64,000 nucleotides of DNA, taken from Zygaena filipendulae (lineage: Eukaryota > Arthropoda > Insecta > Lepidoptera > Zygaenidae). The notes under the pieces were generated by a model. The model ran no database searches. It was not told the origin of the DNA and worked only from the letters and a program-made list of their open reading frames with translations. Positions 24,025 through 33,311 of the stretch are shown here, piece by piece. The translations under genes and the position numbers were made by a program. Location: the NCBI GenBank assembly GCA_907165275.2, contig OU015649.1, positions 3,812,001-3,876,000 on the forward strand, in the 5' to 3' direction. Each line of letters begins with the position of its first letter. Position 1 is the first letter of the stretch.

Positions 24025-24255
24025 ATCTAATATATATAAATCACGTGTCACGTTGTTTGTCCGCGATGGACTCCGAAACTACTGAACGGATTTTGATAAA
24101 AAATTTTAACCATTCATAAAATGGTCCAACTTAAAAGATAGGATAGTTTTTATCCCGGATTTCCCGCGGGAACTGAAGGACATGGAGTACTTTTTTCCCA
24201 CTACCTCCGCGGGAACTCCGAAATTACCGCGGATGAAATCGCAGGTGACAGCTAA
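24025..24255 (+). mobile_element. Helitron-like element
   Basis: Starts A|TCTAATATATATAAATC and ends GGTGACAG-CTAA|T (24252-24255). Same subfamily as 46024-46512. Confidence 0.75.
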
Positions 24256-24827
24256 TCATAATATGTAAGTGTAAGTAAAGTCGATCAAAATATTAGGAAG
24301 TTTCTAAATCACACTATAGAAATGTAAAATTTGTAAAAATTTAGGTACCTACCTATGGATTAAACAGGCTCTACATACAGAGCTCTCTTGTTTCTTTCTC
24401 ATAGACCTAGACGCCTGATGGCTGATCGAACATGTTTAATTTCCTCTAAACTATGGTGAGACTTTATAGCTTGTAGGAATCAGTTCTACAATATCTGCTG
24501 AAATCATTTCTATATTACGCTTAAAGAAGGCGTTGCTCTCAATTACTTTCGGGATATTTTATTAAGTTTACATATCAAGGTATTAACCTATCCCCAAGTT
24601 AAGGATTCCTTCCACAGCGCAAGTTACTGCCTAACCCATTTTTCTTTGAACGTTGCCCTCATTCTTTACACAGATTTTGTGGAGTTGCTTGGGATTCTGA
24701 TAGAAAGTGTCGCGTAGTGTACCTATTCGCGTCTCGTTTGAAAGGATTGTGTGGCTTTTGACCATTTAGGTTACATGCATACAAACACCTTACAAACCAA
24801 TATACCGCGTTTGTTGTGAATTGACTA

Positions 24828-25066
24828 TCTAATTTATAAAAATCGCCTGTCACTGTGTTTGTTATCAAACTTCTCCGAAACGCCTTGACCGATTTTTATA
24901 ATTTTTTTGTGTATTTTTGGGTAGGACTGAGAATAGGTCGTAGGTAATCTTTTATACTGTTAGGTGATAATGGTAGCCCTCTCCAGATTTTTTTTTTTAT
25001 TTTTTGAACAAAAAGAGTTCGGGAATGCCCTAAAGTCACGCGGGTGAAACTGCGAAGCACAGCTAG
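24828..25066 (+). mobile_element. Helitron-like element
   Basis: A|TCTAATTTATAAAAATCG start; 3' hairpin CGCGGGTGAAACTGCG and CTAG|T at 25063-25066. Shares GAAACGCCTTGACCGATTTT with the copy at 36370-36589. Confidence 0.78.
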
Positions 25067-25182
25067 TAAATGTATATAATTATGGTCGTACTTAACAGCA
25101 TTATTCATATCTCTATATTAACTTAATGCTATTCAATATTGGACTATTCACGACATGTGGGGACTATGGGTGAATTAAGTAG

Positions 25183-25186
25183 CCGG
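25183..25186 (+). repeat. Target site duplication CCGG, left
   Basis: CCGG directly before the 5' LTR. The same four bases follow the 3' LTR at 35700-35703. Confidence 0.85.
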
Positions 25187-25263
25187 TGTGACGCCCTATG
25201 AGGCTTAAAAATTTATTTATATTCGAAAAAGCATTTTAAAGATATATGTATAATGTATTATAA

Positions 25264-25293
25264 CATAATACACTATATGTATAGTGTATTATG
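25264..25293. promoter_or_regulatory. Perfect 14-bp palindrome in the 5' LTR
   Basis: CATAATACACTATA, a 2-base loop TG, and its exact complement. A further partial copy, GATATAATACACTATA, follows at once. The twin in the 3' LTR is at 33389-33418. Confidence 0.7.
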
Positions 25294-25671
25294 ATATAAT
25301 ACACTATAAAACTTAAGTTGAAATATATTTAAAGTATTGCGAGTTGATAAACTCACAATCTAAATTTTGTATGATTATTGATGTATAATTCATAAACTAA
25401 AATGAATAAAGTAATTATTCATATGAAATAAAATGTTTATAATAAGGTATATTAACCGTGTGCTTGGTTTCAGATGTAACGGTGATATCGACTTGTACCC
25501 CCCAACCCCCCGCATACCCCTCTCAAACAAGACGTGAACGCACCGTCAGTATCCACGCGGGCGGCTGAGACGTGAAGTGGCATCGGCGCGGCCGGCGGAC
25601 GAGCGAGTCGAGAGGCTACGCGTCGCGCGTAGAGCGCGTCGCGTATACAACATTAAATGTTGTTAAACGAG

Positions 25672-25800
25672 TTTGGTGGTGGCTCGAATATAGATTTGCA
25701 TTATTATGCTTATCTAAATATTAAGTTAACATAGAGTGTTGACAAACGAGTTTGGTGGTAGCTCGTATACAGATATTGTATTATTATACAAATCTAAATA
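25672..25800 (+). repeat. Two 60-base direct repeats in the 5' LTR
   Basis: Both units read AAACGAGTTTGGTGGT, GCTCG, an AGAT core, then TATTATAC/GC and ATCTAAATA. They resemble a duplicated enhancer. The twin is at 33797-33925. Confidence 0.7.
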
Positions 25801-26665
25801 ATTATATTGGAGTCTCACGTGAAGGTCTTAGATGAGAATGCCGACGACCACTTTCACAATAAAGATGATGTAGTTGGGAGTTCGAACGAGCTTACGTACT
25901 TAGTGACTTGTCGCTCTGTACGAAAGCCTTGTCAACGCGCTCGACGTCCGTTAGGATATCTTGTGCGAAGACAAATATTATTATGAGGAAGGCTTTCGGT
26001 GTGTATGGATTGTAATTTTATGGTTATTAAATTATAATTCATCACATCTTATCGGCTCGATGCATACGTGTATTTTCAATTTATTGGAATTTACAACGAC
26101 GATGAACTCTAATCCTGAGCGGTTAGACGTCGCGCGTCGCGAGCGTAAGATAACGTAGAGAGGTAAAAATCCGCGCCTTGAGTTGTCTTCGCCGTGACGG
26201 GTTTCGTTGTGCACGTATTGTATCTTGTCTATTGAATAACTACGCCTTCCGTGTTATTCAAAAACTATCATCGACTATGCGGCTGACTGGAGACGCGGGA
26301 TCGCTTCCTACACCAAGGGAGTGTTGAACGCTCTTCTTTCAAGATAACATTACTTTCTTTTTTTTACAAACATAATAATTATAGTCAATGCGCTTTGTGA
26401 CTTTGTTACGTTGTGCAGAGACTATGGGATCGGCTGTGGACGACCTAGTCGTTAACGCTTGATCTCGGTAAACAGTTGTGTTTTTCAACACGACTTGTTT
26501 ATCAAAATAAACGAGTGCTGAGTGGGTGTTGTACGAGGACGAGTTGTGATCCAATCAATTGGGCTTCGGCCTTAGCTACGTGTAGCTACTATAACACAAA
26601 TTGACCGACTGAAGTTATGATGTCCGGCGAGACTGGTCTCATACACTTATATTTGAATTATTGGG

Positions 26666-27046
26666 ATGGTGTTGAGGTCGCGGTACTATCCGCATTACGG
26701 CCTCGGTCTTCGGGCTGACACGTACCCAGGGGTCTCGGCACCGCCGAATTATGACCTCCAACGATTGCTGCTGATACGGGACGTACAGTCTCATATAGCT
26801 GATTCATCCTCTAACGGATGTCGGTTATGCATATTTGGAGAACTCTCTACCTTGTGCAACACAGGTGGGGGGGGGTGGTATCTGCTTATGAGCAGGTGGA
26901 TGACCATCACCGTGGGTAGCGCAGGACGGGGCTATTCCACCTCTCGCTATATAATAAACTTGTTATGTAGTGAGAGCCATTGTAAATATTCCTATTGGAG
27001 TATCAAGTTGATTATAATTATACATCGTATGGGAGGTGTTCTATGA
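26666..27046 (+). other. 126-codon open frame inside the 5' LTR
   Basis: ATG to stop, beginning MVLRSRYYPHYGLG. The same frame occurs unchanged at 34791-35171 in the 3' LTR. No recognised domain. Because a young LTR pair shares every sequence, its conservation between LTRs is not evidence of function. Confidence 0.2.
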
Positions 27047-27577
27047 GCATCATATTCCTATCTCAGAATCCGAACACTACTAACGTCGATAGACGTAAGT
27101 TAGTGATTATGTGTACCACTGTAATAAGGCTACCGTCTTTGGAGTCTCTCTGCTTCCGGGCTAACAACACTAATAACGCACAGACGTTAAATAAATGTAC
27201 AGTGTAGTCTCGCACTTAAAAATAGAACCGTTCGTGTAGAGCGAGTTCATATAAAGATCGAATGGCACCCAACTCAAACGCAGTTGGGTGTACTAAATAT
27301 AAATATTTCTTACAGAAATATTATGCACAAATATTAAAATAAAATGTCAAATTAATTGATGGTTGTTTTATTCAATTAATACCTAAGTCCAACCTCGACC
27401 CATTATAATAATGCGGATAGGATGAGGACGGAATCGAATCTCAGCCTAAAAGAACTGGAGTCATTTAAAACACAACGTAAAACTGGGTCTAACTATTAGA
27501 CGAAATTGGCCAAATTAAAATGTTCAACATCTTTGATGTTGTTCATAAATTGATGAAGGAGGGTGAAAGTTACAATT

Positions 27578-27595
27578 TGGTGCCGTGACCAGGAT
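27578..27595 (+). promoter_or_regulatory. Primer binding site
   Basis: TGGTGCCGTGACCAGGAT, three bases after the 5' LTR; it starts with TGG as required to pair with a tRNA CCA end. The tRNA species was not assigned. Confidence 0.8.
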
Positions 27596-27620
27596 CATGG
27601 CTTAGTTAGTAATGTAAAAG

Positions 27621-27735
27621 CGACCGCGACAGTGCATCGCAAGGTTGGCTTACATACGAATAAACGACCGCGACAGTGAATCGCATGGTTGAATCAAATA
27701 AATAAAAACGACCGCGACAGCGTATCGCATGGTTG
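27621..27735 (+). repeat. Triplicated 27-base repeat in the leader
   Basis: Units at 27621-27647, 27665-27691 and 27709-27735 share CGACCGCGACAG, ATCGCA and GGTTG; spacers are 17 bases each. Lies between the primer binding site and gag. Confidence 0.8.
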
Positions 27736-27942
27736 ATCAAAAATGAATATAAGTGGCCTAGGTCAATAAATGCATGGCTATTTAAACATAATAACGTAGG
27801 GGTAACACCCTACAATTTGTTGTCCGTGAAATGGAAAGGTTATGAGATTCGACCCTGACTCTGATTATCCGCATTATAAGTGTTGAGGCTGGGAATATTA
27901 ACTTGCAATGTTGTTACAGATTGCCGATGAATAATTAATACA

Positions 27943-28062
27943 TATCTCGAGTAACATTAATAGTGAAAGTGATATTTAAATACGTATCTTGAGTAACAGC
28001 AATAGTGAAAGTGATACGTATAAAAGACATTATCTCGAGTAACATCAATAGTGAAAGTGATA
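27943..28062 (+). repeat. Triplicated 32-base repeat in the leader
   Basis: Units begin at 27943, 27985 and 28031. Each reads TATCTCGAGTAACAT (or a close variant), then CAATAGTGAAAGTGATA. Starts about 300 bases before gag. Confidence 0.8.
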
Positions 28063-28242
28063 TGTAAAGACAATTATTGACATTTTAACAGTGCTAAAAG
28101 CGAATTACTGACATCGCAAGGACGATCCTTAAATTAATTGTATCATAATAGTTGTTAAGTGTAATAGTTGTTAAGTGACTTGTCTTGTGATTTAGTTTAA
28201 TTTTTAATAACTTTAATCTAGTGAATCAGTGCATAAATAAAA

Positions 28243-29232
28243 ATGGGCAAGAGGAAGGAGAATGAAGGACCCACGGAGTCTGTTGAAGCCGAGACCGAAA
28301 TAGAAAATGTACAGCCACAGCGTAAAAGGCGGCGCGAAGGCAGAGAAAAGGAGGTACCTGATAATGAAACAAAGTATGATCGTTTGTACAAGTTGTTCAA
28401 ACGAACTACACGACGGTTACAAAACAAAATTGAAGTTCTCGAACAAGAGCTTAAGCGGCCATCTGAAAAGGAAGATGTACCTCAAGAGGTTACAATTGAG
28501 AGTTCAGAGCCGGAAGTTCAAGAGAAAGTCATATATGTAAGCGATATATCGAGTTTACAACACGAAAAACCTAAATTCAGTAACCCGGAGAAGGGGCATC
28601 CGGTTACTTTTATCGAGGACCTAGAAACGTATCTTGAAAAGAGACGTGATGTGAAAGGACGAGAGGTACAGATTGCTATTGAGTGTCTTAAGGCGGAGGC
28701 AAAGGCGTGGGCCCGAATTTATAAAGATTCATGGTATAGTTTTAATGATTTTAAACGAGAATTTCTCGAAACTTATTGGGGAAAACCCGAGCAAGACAAA
28801 ATACGTAGAGAGATTGCGTATAACAAATGGAACGGAGAAAAATGTCCGAAAATGTCCGATCATTTTATAAAGCTCGTAGGGCAAGCAAAAATGCTTACAA
28901 GACAAATACCAGAGGAGGATCTGGTGTCCGATATAATCAAACACTTTCCAACTAATGTACAAGATTTATGGTTCTGGTCTAAGAGTCAGACAATTGCTGA
29001 GGTAACAAAATTCCTCAGGGCTTTGGATGATAATAGAGCGGAGGAAAGGCAACAACCTGTGAAATATCAAAAAAGCAACAAGAATATTAATGAAAATTGG
29101 AAAAAGGATTTTCAAAATAAATACCGCAAAGAGTGGCGGAAACCTAGTGAAACAAAACCGACGTCGACAGTGACATCGGGCAATTTAGAAGAGGAGCGGG
29201 AGAGTGAAGGCACCGCACCTTTAAACAACTAA
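28243..29232 (+). CDS. gag: Gag polyprotein of the Ty3/gypsy element
   Basis: 329 residues from ATG at 28243 to TAA at 29230-29232. Gag forms the particle that packages the element RNA. Seen: a very charged N-terminus with a basic patch (QRKRRREGREK), a likely coiled coil at about 45-70, then a capsid-like region at about 100-270 with WARIYKDSWYSFNDFKREFL, which fits the retrotransposon gag pattern. No CCHC zinc knuckle is present; a lysine-rich C-terminal region may bind RNA instead. The upstream leader is about 670 bases, long for scanning. The last codons carry a slippery heptamer that should send a share of ribosomes into pol. The frame is undamaged. Family call by position and pattern, not by search. 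Confidence 0.85.
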   Translation: MGKRKENEGPTESVEAETEIENVQPQRKRRREGREKEVPDNETKYDRLYKLFKRTTRRLQNKIEVLEQELKRPSEKEDVPQEVTIESSEPEVQEKVIYVSDISSLQHEKPKFSNPEKGHPVTFIEDLETYLEKRRDVKGREVQIAIECLKAEAKAWARIYKDSWYSFNDFKREFLETYWGKPEQDKIRREIAYNKWNGEKCPKMSDHFIKLVGQAKMLTRQIPEEDLVSDIIKHFPTNVQDLWFWSKSQTIAEVTKFLRALDDNRAEERQQPVKYQKSNKNINENWKKDFQNKYRKEWRKPSETKPTSTVTSGNLEEERESEGTAPLNN

Positions 29233-29277
29233 AGACTGCGAAGAGGGTTCCGGTTGCAGTCGGCAGTGTAAGGAACC
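29220..29277 (+). promoter_or_regulatory. -1 ribosomal frameshift signal at the gag/pol junction
   Basis: Heptamer TTTAAAC at 29220-29226, in the gag frame as T TTA AAC, two codons before the gag stop. After a 7-base spacer, stem 1 pairs 29234-29241 (GACTGCGA) with 29254-29261 (TTGCAGTC). The loop bases GGTTCC (29246-29251) pair with GGAACC (29272-29277), making an H-type pseudoknot. A -1 slip enters the pol frame, which is open from 29208 onward. Confidence 0.85.
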
Positions 29278-29291
29278 GAGGGTTCGAAATT

Positions 29292-32200
29292 ATGAAGAGC
29301 ATGGGGTGGCGCCCAGGCGAGAAATTAGGAAAAAATTCTCAAGGACTCTACAAACCTATCGAACTAAATGGTCAAACTCACAAAGAGGGGTTAGGCTATG
29401 AGTTTAATAATATGAAGTACAACTTTGTAAAACACTTACAAAATAGACAAGACATGTTACAACAGGGAGTCATTATCTCAGAACTTAATGTTAAGTCTGT
29501 TTTAAATGAATCTCAGAGAGAAATTGAAGTACTAGAAAATTTTAAAAGTGAAGTTGTAATAAATATATTCAATTTTGAGATAGAGGCTCTCCTGGACACA
29601 GGGAGCGATATTACCTGTATATCAGAAGAGCTCTGGATCGAAATTGCAAAGAAAAATCAGAATTTAGCTACTATGCCTGTAAAAGCGATTCAAATAAGAG
29701 GTGTCCTCGGACAAAAGAGCTCTAAAATACAACAGATAGTATTGTTGCCTGTGAGATTTAACGATTTAATTATTGAAACAAGTTTTTTAATTGTGCCTAA
29801 ATTAGTAAGATCTTGTATTATTGGTTTTGATTGGCTAAGGATGAATAGGGCCATCATAGATTTAAGTACTGATAAGACTGGAATGTATATAACTAAAGAT
29901 GCAAAAGAATATTTTATAGAGTTGTTCAAGAGAAATATTGTAGCAATATGCAAAATTGATTTCTCAAGTTTTGAAAGTATTTTTAATAACATAAAAATTG
30001 GTTGCGACTTAAACACTAAAAATAGAGAGACTTTAAAAGTTGTTCTAAAATCTTATGCTTCTATGTTCTCCGAACAACTAGGACGAGCGAATTGCTACGA
30101 ACATAAGATAGAGATGGTCGATGAGCTTCCTATTGTAAACAGATCTTACCCTATACCATACGCCTACAGGGCGAAACTTCAATCGAAGTTGGATGAGATG
30201 GAGAGTAATGGTATTATAACGAGAATGTCAACACCATACAGTAGTCCGTTAACATTCACATTGAAAAAAGACGGCTCTATAAGAGTCTTATTAGATGCTA
30301 GAGGCATAAATAAAAAGATGATTGGCGAAACTGAAAAACCTCCAATGCAATTGGATGTTTTGAATTCATTTCATGGTGCGAAATATATAACCACTATCGA
30401 CTTAAATAATGCATACTTTCAAATACCGATTTGTAAAGAAAGTAGAAAATACACAGGGTTCACCTTCAATGGAAAGTCGTATGTTTACAATGTACTACCA
30501 CAAGGATTGAAGACTTCAGTGGGAAGTTTCAGTCGTGCAATGGACAAGATATTGGGTCCGGAAGTAAGAGAGTTTTGCGTGAATTACTTAGATGACTTGG
30601 CAATTATCACAACTGGAACGTTGGATTTACACTTCGAACATATACAGACGGTCCTTGGCAAACTGTATGATGCGGGTATGACCTGTAACTTGCAAAAATG
30701 TGAATTTATATGTAAAGAGATTAAGATGTTGGGTTTCATAATATCCACTGAAGGGATACAAACAGATCCAGACAAGTTAAAGAGTATAAGAGATTTTCCA
30801 AAACCTAAGAAAGTAAAACAATTAAGAGCGTTTTTGGGGCTCTGTAATTTTTATCGAAGATTTATACATGATTATAGCAATTTGATCGTACCATTATGTA
30901 AACTATTAAAGAAAGATCAATCATGGAATTGGGGTTCTGAGGAACAAGGTGCATTTGATCGATTAAAAGAAAGATTTATAAAAACCGTGATGTTACACCA
31001 TCCGGATTTTAATAAACCGTATTACTTACAAACTGATTGTTCGGGCATTGGATTGGCTGGTGTGCTCTATCAATTGGACGATAATAACGAAATGAAAATT
31101 TTAGGATACCACAGTAAGACATTAAAAGGACCAGAATTAAACTGGACAGTAACTGAACAAGAATTTTATGCAATAATAAGTTGTATAAAAAAGTTTGAAA
31201 CATATCTAAGAGGTGCACAGTTGATGATTAAAACTGATCATAAAGCTTTGATATTCGTGAAGAATTGGAAGCTTTATAACAGTAGAGTAACGCGTTGGAT
31301 ACTTTATTTGGAACAGTTTAATTATAAAGTAGAACACATAACAGGAAAACAAAATTTAGTTGCTGATATATTATCGAGATATTTGCCTGAGGGCAAGCAT
31401 ATACAGGAAGATAGGGGTATATGCTTCGAGATATTATATACAGAAACTACTGAAAATGTTGAGCTCAAAGAAAAATTGAACCGATTATCTGAACTACAAT
31501 CATTAGACGCTGATATCAGCGCAATTAAAGAACGTCTGGGAAGCGTGAGTGTGGCACAAAGTAGATCAGATAGAATTATATTGCGATGTAAATTACGAAA
31601 CAACATTTTGTACTATAGTTCAATTGAGACGAGCAAGGAAGTCATATATCTTCCAAAAATCTTAATTAACGATATAATCGATCAAGTACACCTTGAAATG
31701 GGGCATCAAGGTGCTTATAAAGTTGTAAAATATATTAAAGATAGATTTTATTGGCATGCGCTTACTAGAGATGTGAGAAAGAGGATTAAAACATGTCATG
31801 TATGCCAAATGTCAAAGAGCGAGAATATTAAATATGTTGGACCCTGTCAGTCGATATTGTCTAAAGACATTGGAGACATTGTAATGGCAGATATATACGG
31901 ACCGCTACCAGCAGGAACCCTCGGGCTGAAATTCATAATAGTCTTTCAGGACACATTCAGTAAATTTATAAAGTTATACCCGATGAAAGATGCCACCGGC
32001 AGAAGTGTTTTATCTAAACTAAAACACTTTTCAGAGATTATAAAACCGAAAACTATAATGACTGACAATGGAAAGCAATTTATAAGTAATGTGTGGAGAG
32101 ATGGCGTGAAAGAGTTGGGCATCAAAGCTATATATACCACTGTGAGGAATCCTAGACCGAATACAGTTGAAAGAGTGAACAGAGAGTTGGGTAGATTGTT

Positions 32201-32678
32201 TAGAACCTATTGTGGTTCGAATCATAAGTCTTGGCCTAATATACTACCGACTTTAGAAGAGTTATATAACAATAGTTTTCATGACAGTATAGGCTTCACT
32301 CCGTGTGAAGTTATGTACGGTGAACCAAATAAATTATCATTTGATGAGAAGCTCATGATCAACAGAAAACCCTTAAATTTACACGATATCAGAACTCAAG
32401 TTCGAGAGAATTTAAAAAGTGCTAGTAATGTACGACGCACAAAATATGACAAGAGTCATAAATTGATTGTATTTCAAATTGGTGACTTAGTAAAAATACG
32501 TAGAGATAACAGGTCCGTTAAAGGGCGTAAAGAGACAAAAAAGTTTGAATTTTTGTATGAAGGTCCATACAGAGTGGCCGCCGTGCCTTTCAATAATGTT
32601 TATACTCTACAAGACGTGAACACTGATAACCTTAAAGGCAATTATAATGCTATTCACTTGTACAAATATTACAAATAA
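29292..32678 (+). CDS. pol: Pol polyprotein: G-patch, protease, RT, RNase H, integrase
   Basis: 1,128 residues from the ATG; real translation probably starts by frameshift at 29226, adding 22 residues. Order: G-patch (MGWRPGEKLGKNSQG, about 4-40), aspartic protease (LLDTGSD, Asp102), reverse transcriptase (YLDD, Asp434-435), RNase H (Asp582; TDHKAL near 649), integrase with HHCC zinc finger (His800, Cys835, Cys838) and D-D-35-E (Asp867, Asp925, Glu960), then a GPY/F-type module (YEGPYRV, about 1089). RT copies the element RNA, RNase H removes the template and integrase inserts the DNA. All catalytic motifs are present and the frame is unbroken. No chromodomain and no env were seen. G-patch before protease is unusual; in betaretroviruses it follows protease. 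Confidence 0.95.
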   Translation: MKSMGWRPGEKLGKNSQGLYKPIELNGQTHKEGLGYEFNNMKYNFVKHLQNRQDMLQQGVIISELNVKSVLNESQREIEVLENFKSEVVINIFNFEIEALLDTGSDITCISEELWIEIAKKNQNLATMPVKAIQIRGVLGQKSSKIQQIVLLPVRFNDLIIETSFLIVPKLVRSCIIGFDWLRMNRAIIDLSTDKTGMYITKDAKEYFIELFKRNIVAICKIDFSSFESIFNNIKIGCDLNTKNRETLKVVLKSYASMFSEQLGRANCYEHKIEMVDELPIVNRSYPIPYAYRAKLQSKLDEMESNGIITRMSTPYSSPLTFTLKKDGSIRVLLDARGINKKMIGETEKPPMQLDVLNSFHGAKYITTIDLNNAYFQIPICKESRKYTGFTFNGKSYVYNVLPQGLKTSVGSFSRAMDKILGPEVREFCVNYLDDLAIITTGTLDLHFEHIQTVLGKLYDAGMTCNLQKCEFICKEIKMLGFIISTEGIQTDPDKLKSIRDFPKPKKVKQLRAFLGLCNFYRRFIHDYSNLIVPLCKLLKKDQSWNWGSEEQGAFDRLKERFIKTVMLHHPDFNKPYYLQTDCSGIGLAGVLYQLDDNNEMKILGYHSKTLKGPELNWTVTEQEFYAIISCIKKFETYLRGAQLMIKTDHKALIFVKNWKLYNSRVTRWILYLEQFNYKVEHITGKQNLVADILSRYLPEGKHIQEDRGICFEILYTETTENVELKEKLNRLSELQSLDADISAIKERLGSVSVAQSRSDRIILRCKLRNNILYYSSIETSKEVIYLPKILINDIIDQVHLEMGHQGAYKVVKYIKDRFYWHALTRDVRKRIKTCHVCQMSKSENIKYVGPCQSILSKDIGDIVMADIYGPLPAGTLGLKFIIVFQDTFSKFIKLYPMKDATGRSVLSKLKHFSEIIKPKTIMTDNGKQFISNVWRDGVKELGIKAIYTTVRNPRPNTVERVNRELGRLFRTYCGSNHKSWPNILPTLEELYNNSFHDSIGFTPCEVMYGEPNKLSFDEKLMINRKPLNLHDIRTQVRENLKSASNVRRTKYDKSHKLIVFQIGDLVKIRRDNRSVKGRKETKKFEFLYEGPYRVAAVPFNNVYTLQDVNTDNLKGNYNAIHLYKYYK

Positions 32679-33301
32679 TAAAGGACTACCCCGAAGGTCC
32701 GATAATAATGTAAACATTTTTAATTTTTAAGATGGTTGTTAATATGTAAATAATGTTGTTGATTCGAAATGATAATCATTAAGATTGTATCTTATGATTG
32801 TAAACATTGTTGATTCGATGTAATAAATATTATTGAGATTGTACCTTGATATGATTGTGAACAATACTGTAAGGAGGAGCTAATCATTAAGATTGTATCT
32901 TAAGATTGTAAATATTGTTGATTCGAATGTACATAAATAATTGTGATAATTATTTAAGTGAATAAAGACATAGAAAAAAAATTGGGTCAGGGAGAAGTGG
33001 CTCAATCACATTCAATCAGTTAAACAATATATATTGGTTCAAAAACCAAAGATGTCTTGATATAACAAACATACTTTAATCGCCTATTATGCGATAAAGC
33101 ATAACTATATGAGATCTAGCAAAACTAATTAATACCATAACAAACACATCGCCATTCCACATCACTTTATTGGTGAACGATTGAATGTGGTTGGAGGGGT
33201 GTTGGGGCGGCTGCTTCCCAAAAAAATAATAAATTTATGGTATAATTAAAGAGGCGAAAATAACTTAGAAAGTTTTATTACTCAGTGTTTCATAAAACTT
33301 T
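32679..33301 (+). other. 3' untranslated region of the element
   Basis: About 620 bases, AT-rich, with a recurring phrase (ATTAAGATTGTATCTTA; GTAAACATTGTTGATTCGA) in three or four copies at about 32750-32940. No env-like frame. Confidence 0.6.
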
Positions 33302-33310
33302 GGGGGGGGA
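33302..33310 (+). promoter_or_regulatory. Polypurine tract
   Basis: GGGGGGGGA ending one base before the 3' LTR; the expected plus-strand primer. Confidence 0.8.
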
Positions 33311-33311
33311 T

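Larger units (their letters stand above)
25187..27574 (+). repeat. 5' LTR, 2,388 bases
   Basis: Direct repeat of 33312-35699 at a constant offset of 8,125 bases along its whole length, so there are no indels. It contains an AT-rich palindrome near its start, two 60-base direct repeats (25672-25730, 25741-25800) and a GC-rich block (about 25555-25645) that could hold the promoter. It ends in GTTACA. Confidence 0.95.

Noticed and set aside
32679..33301. Search for an env gene after pol
   Set aside because: No long frame, signal peptide or fusion-type motif; the region is untranslated repeats.
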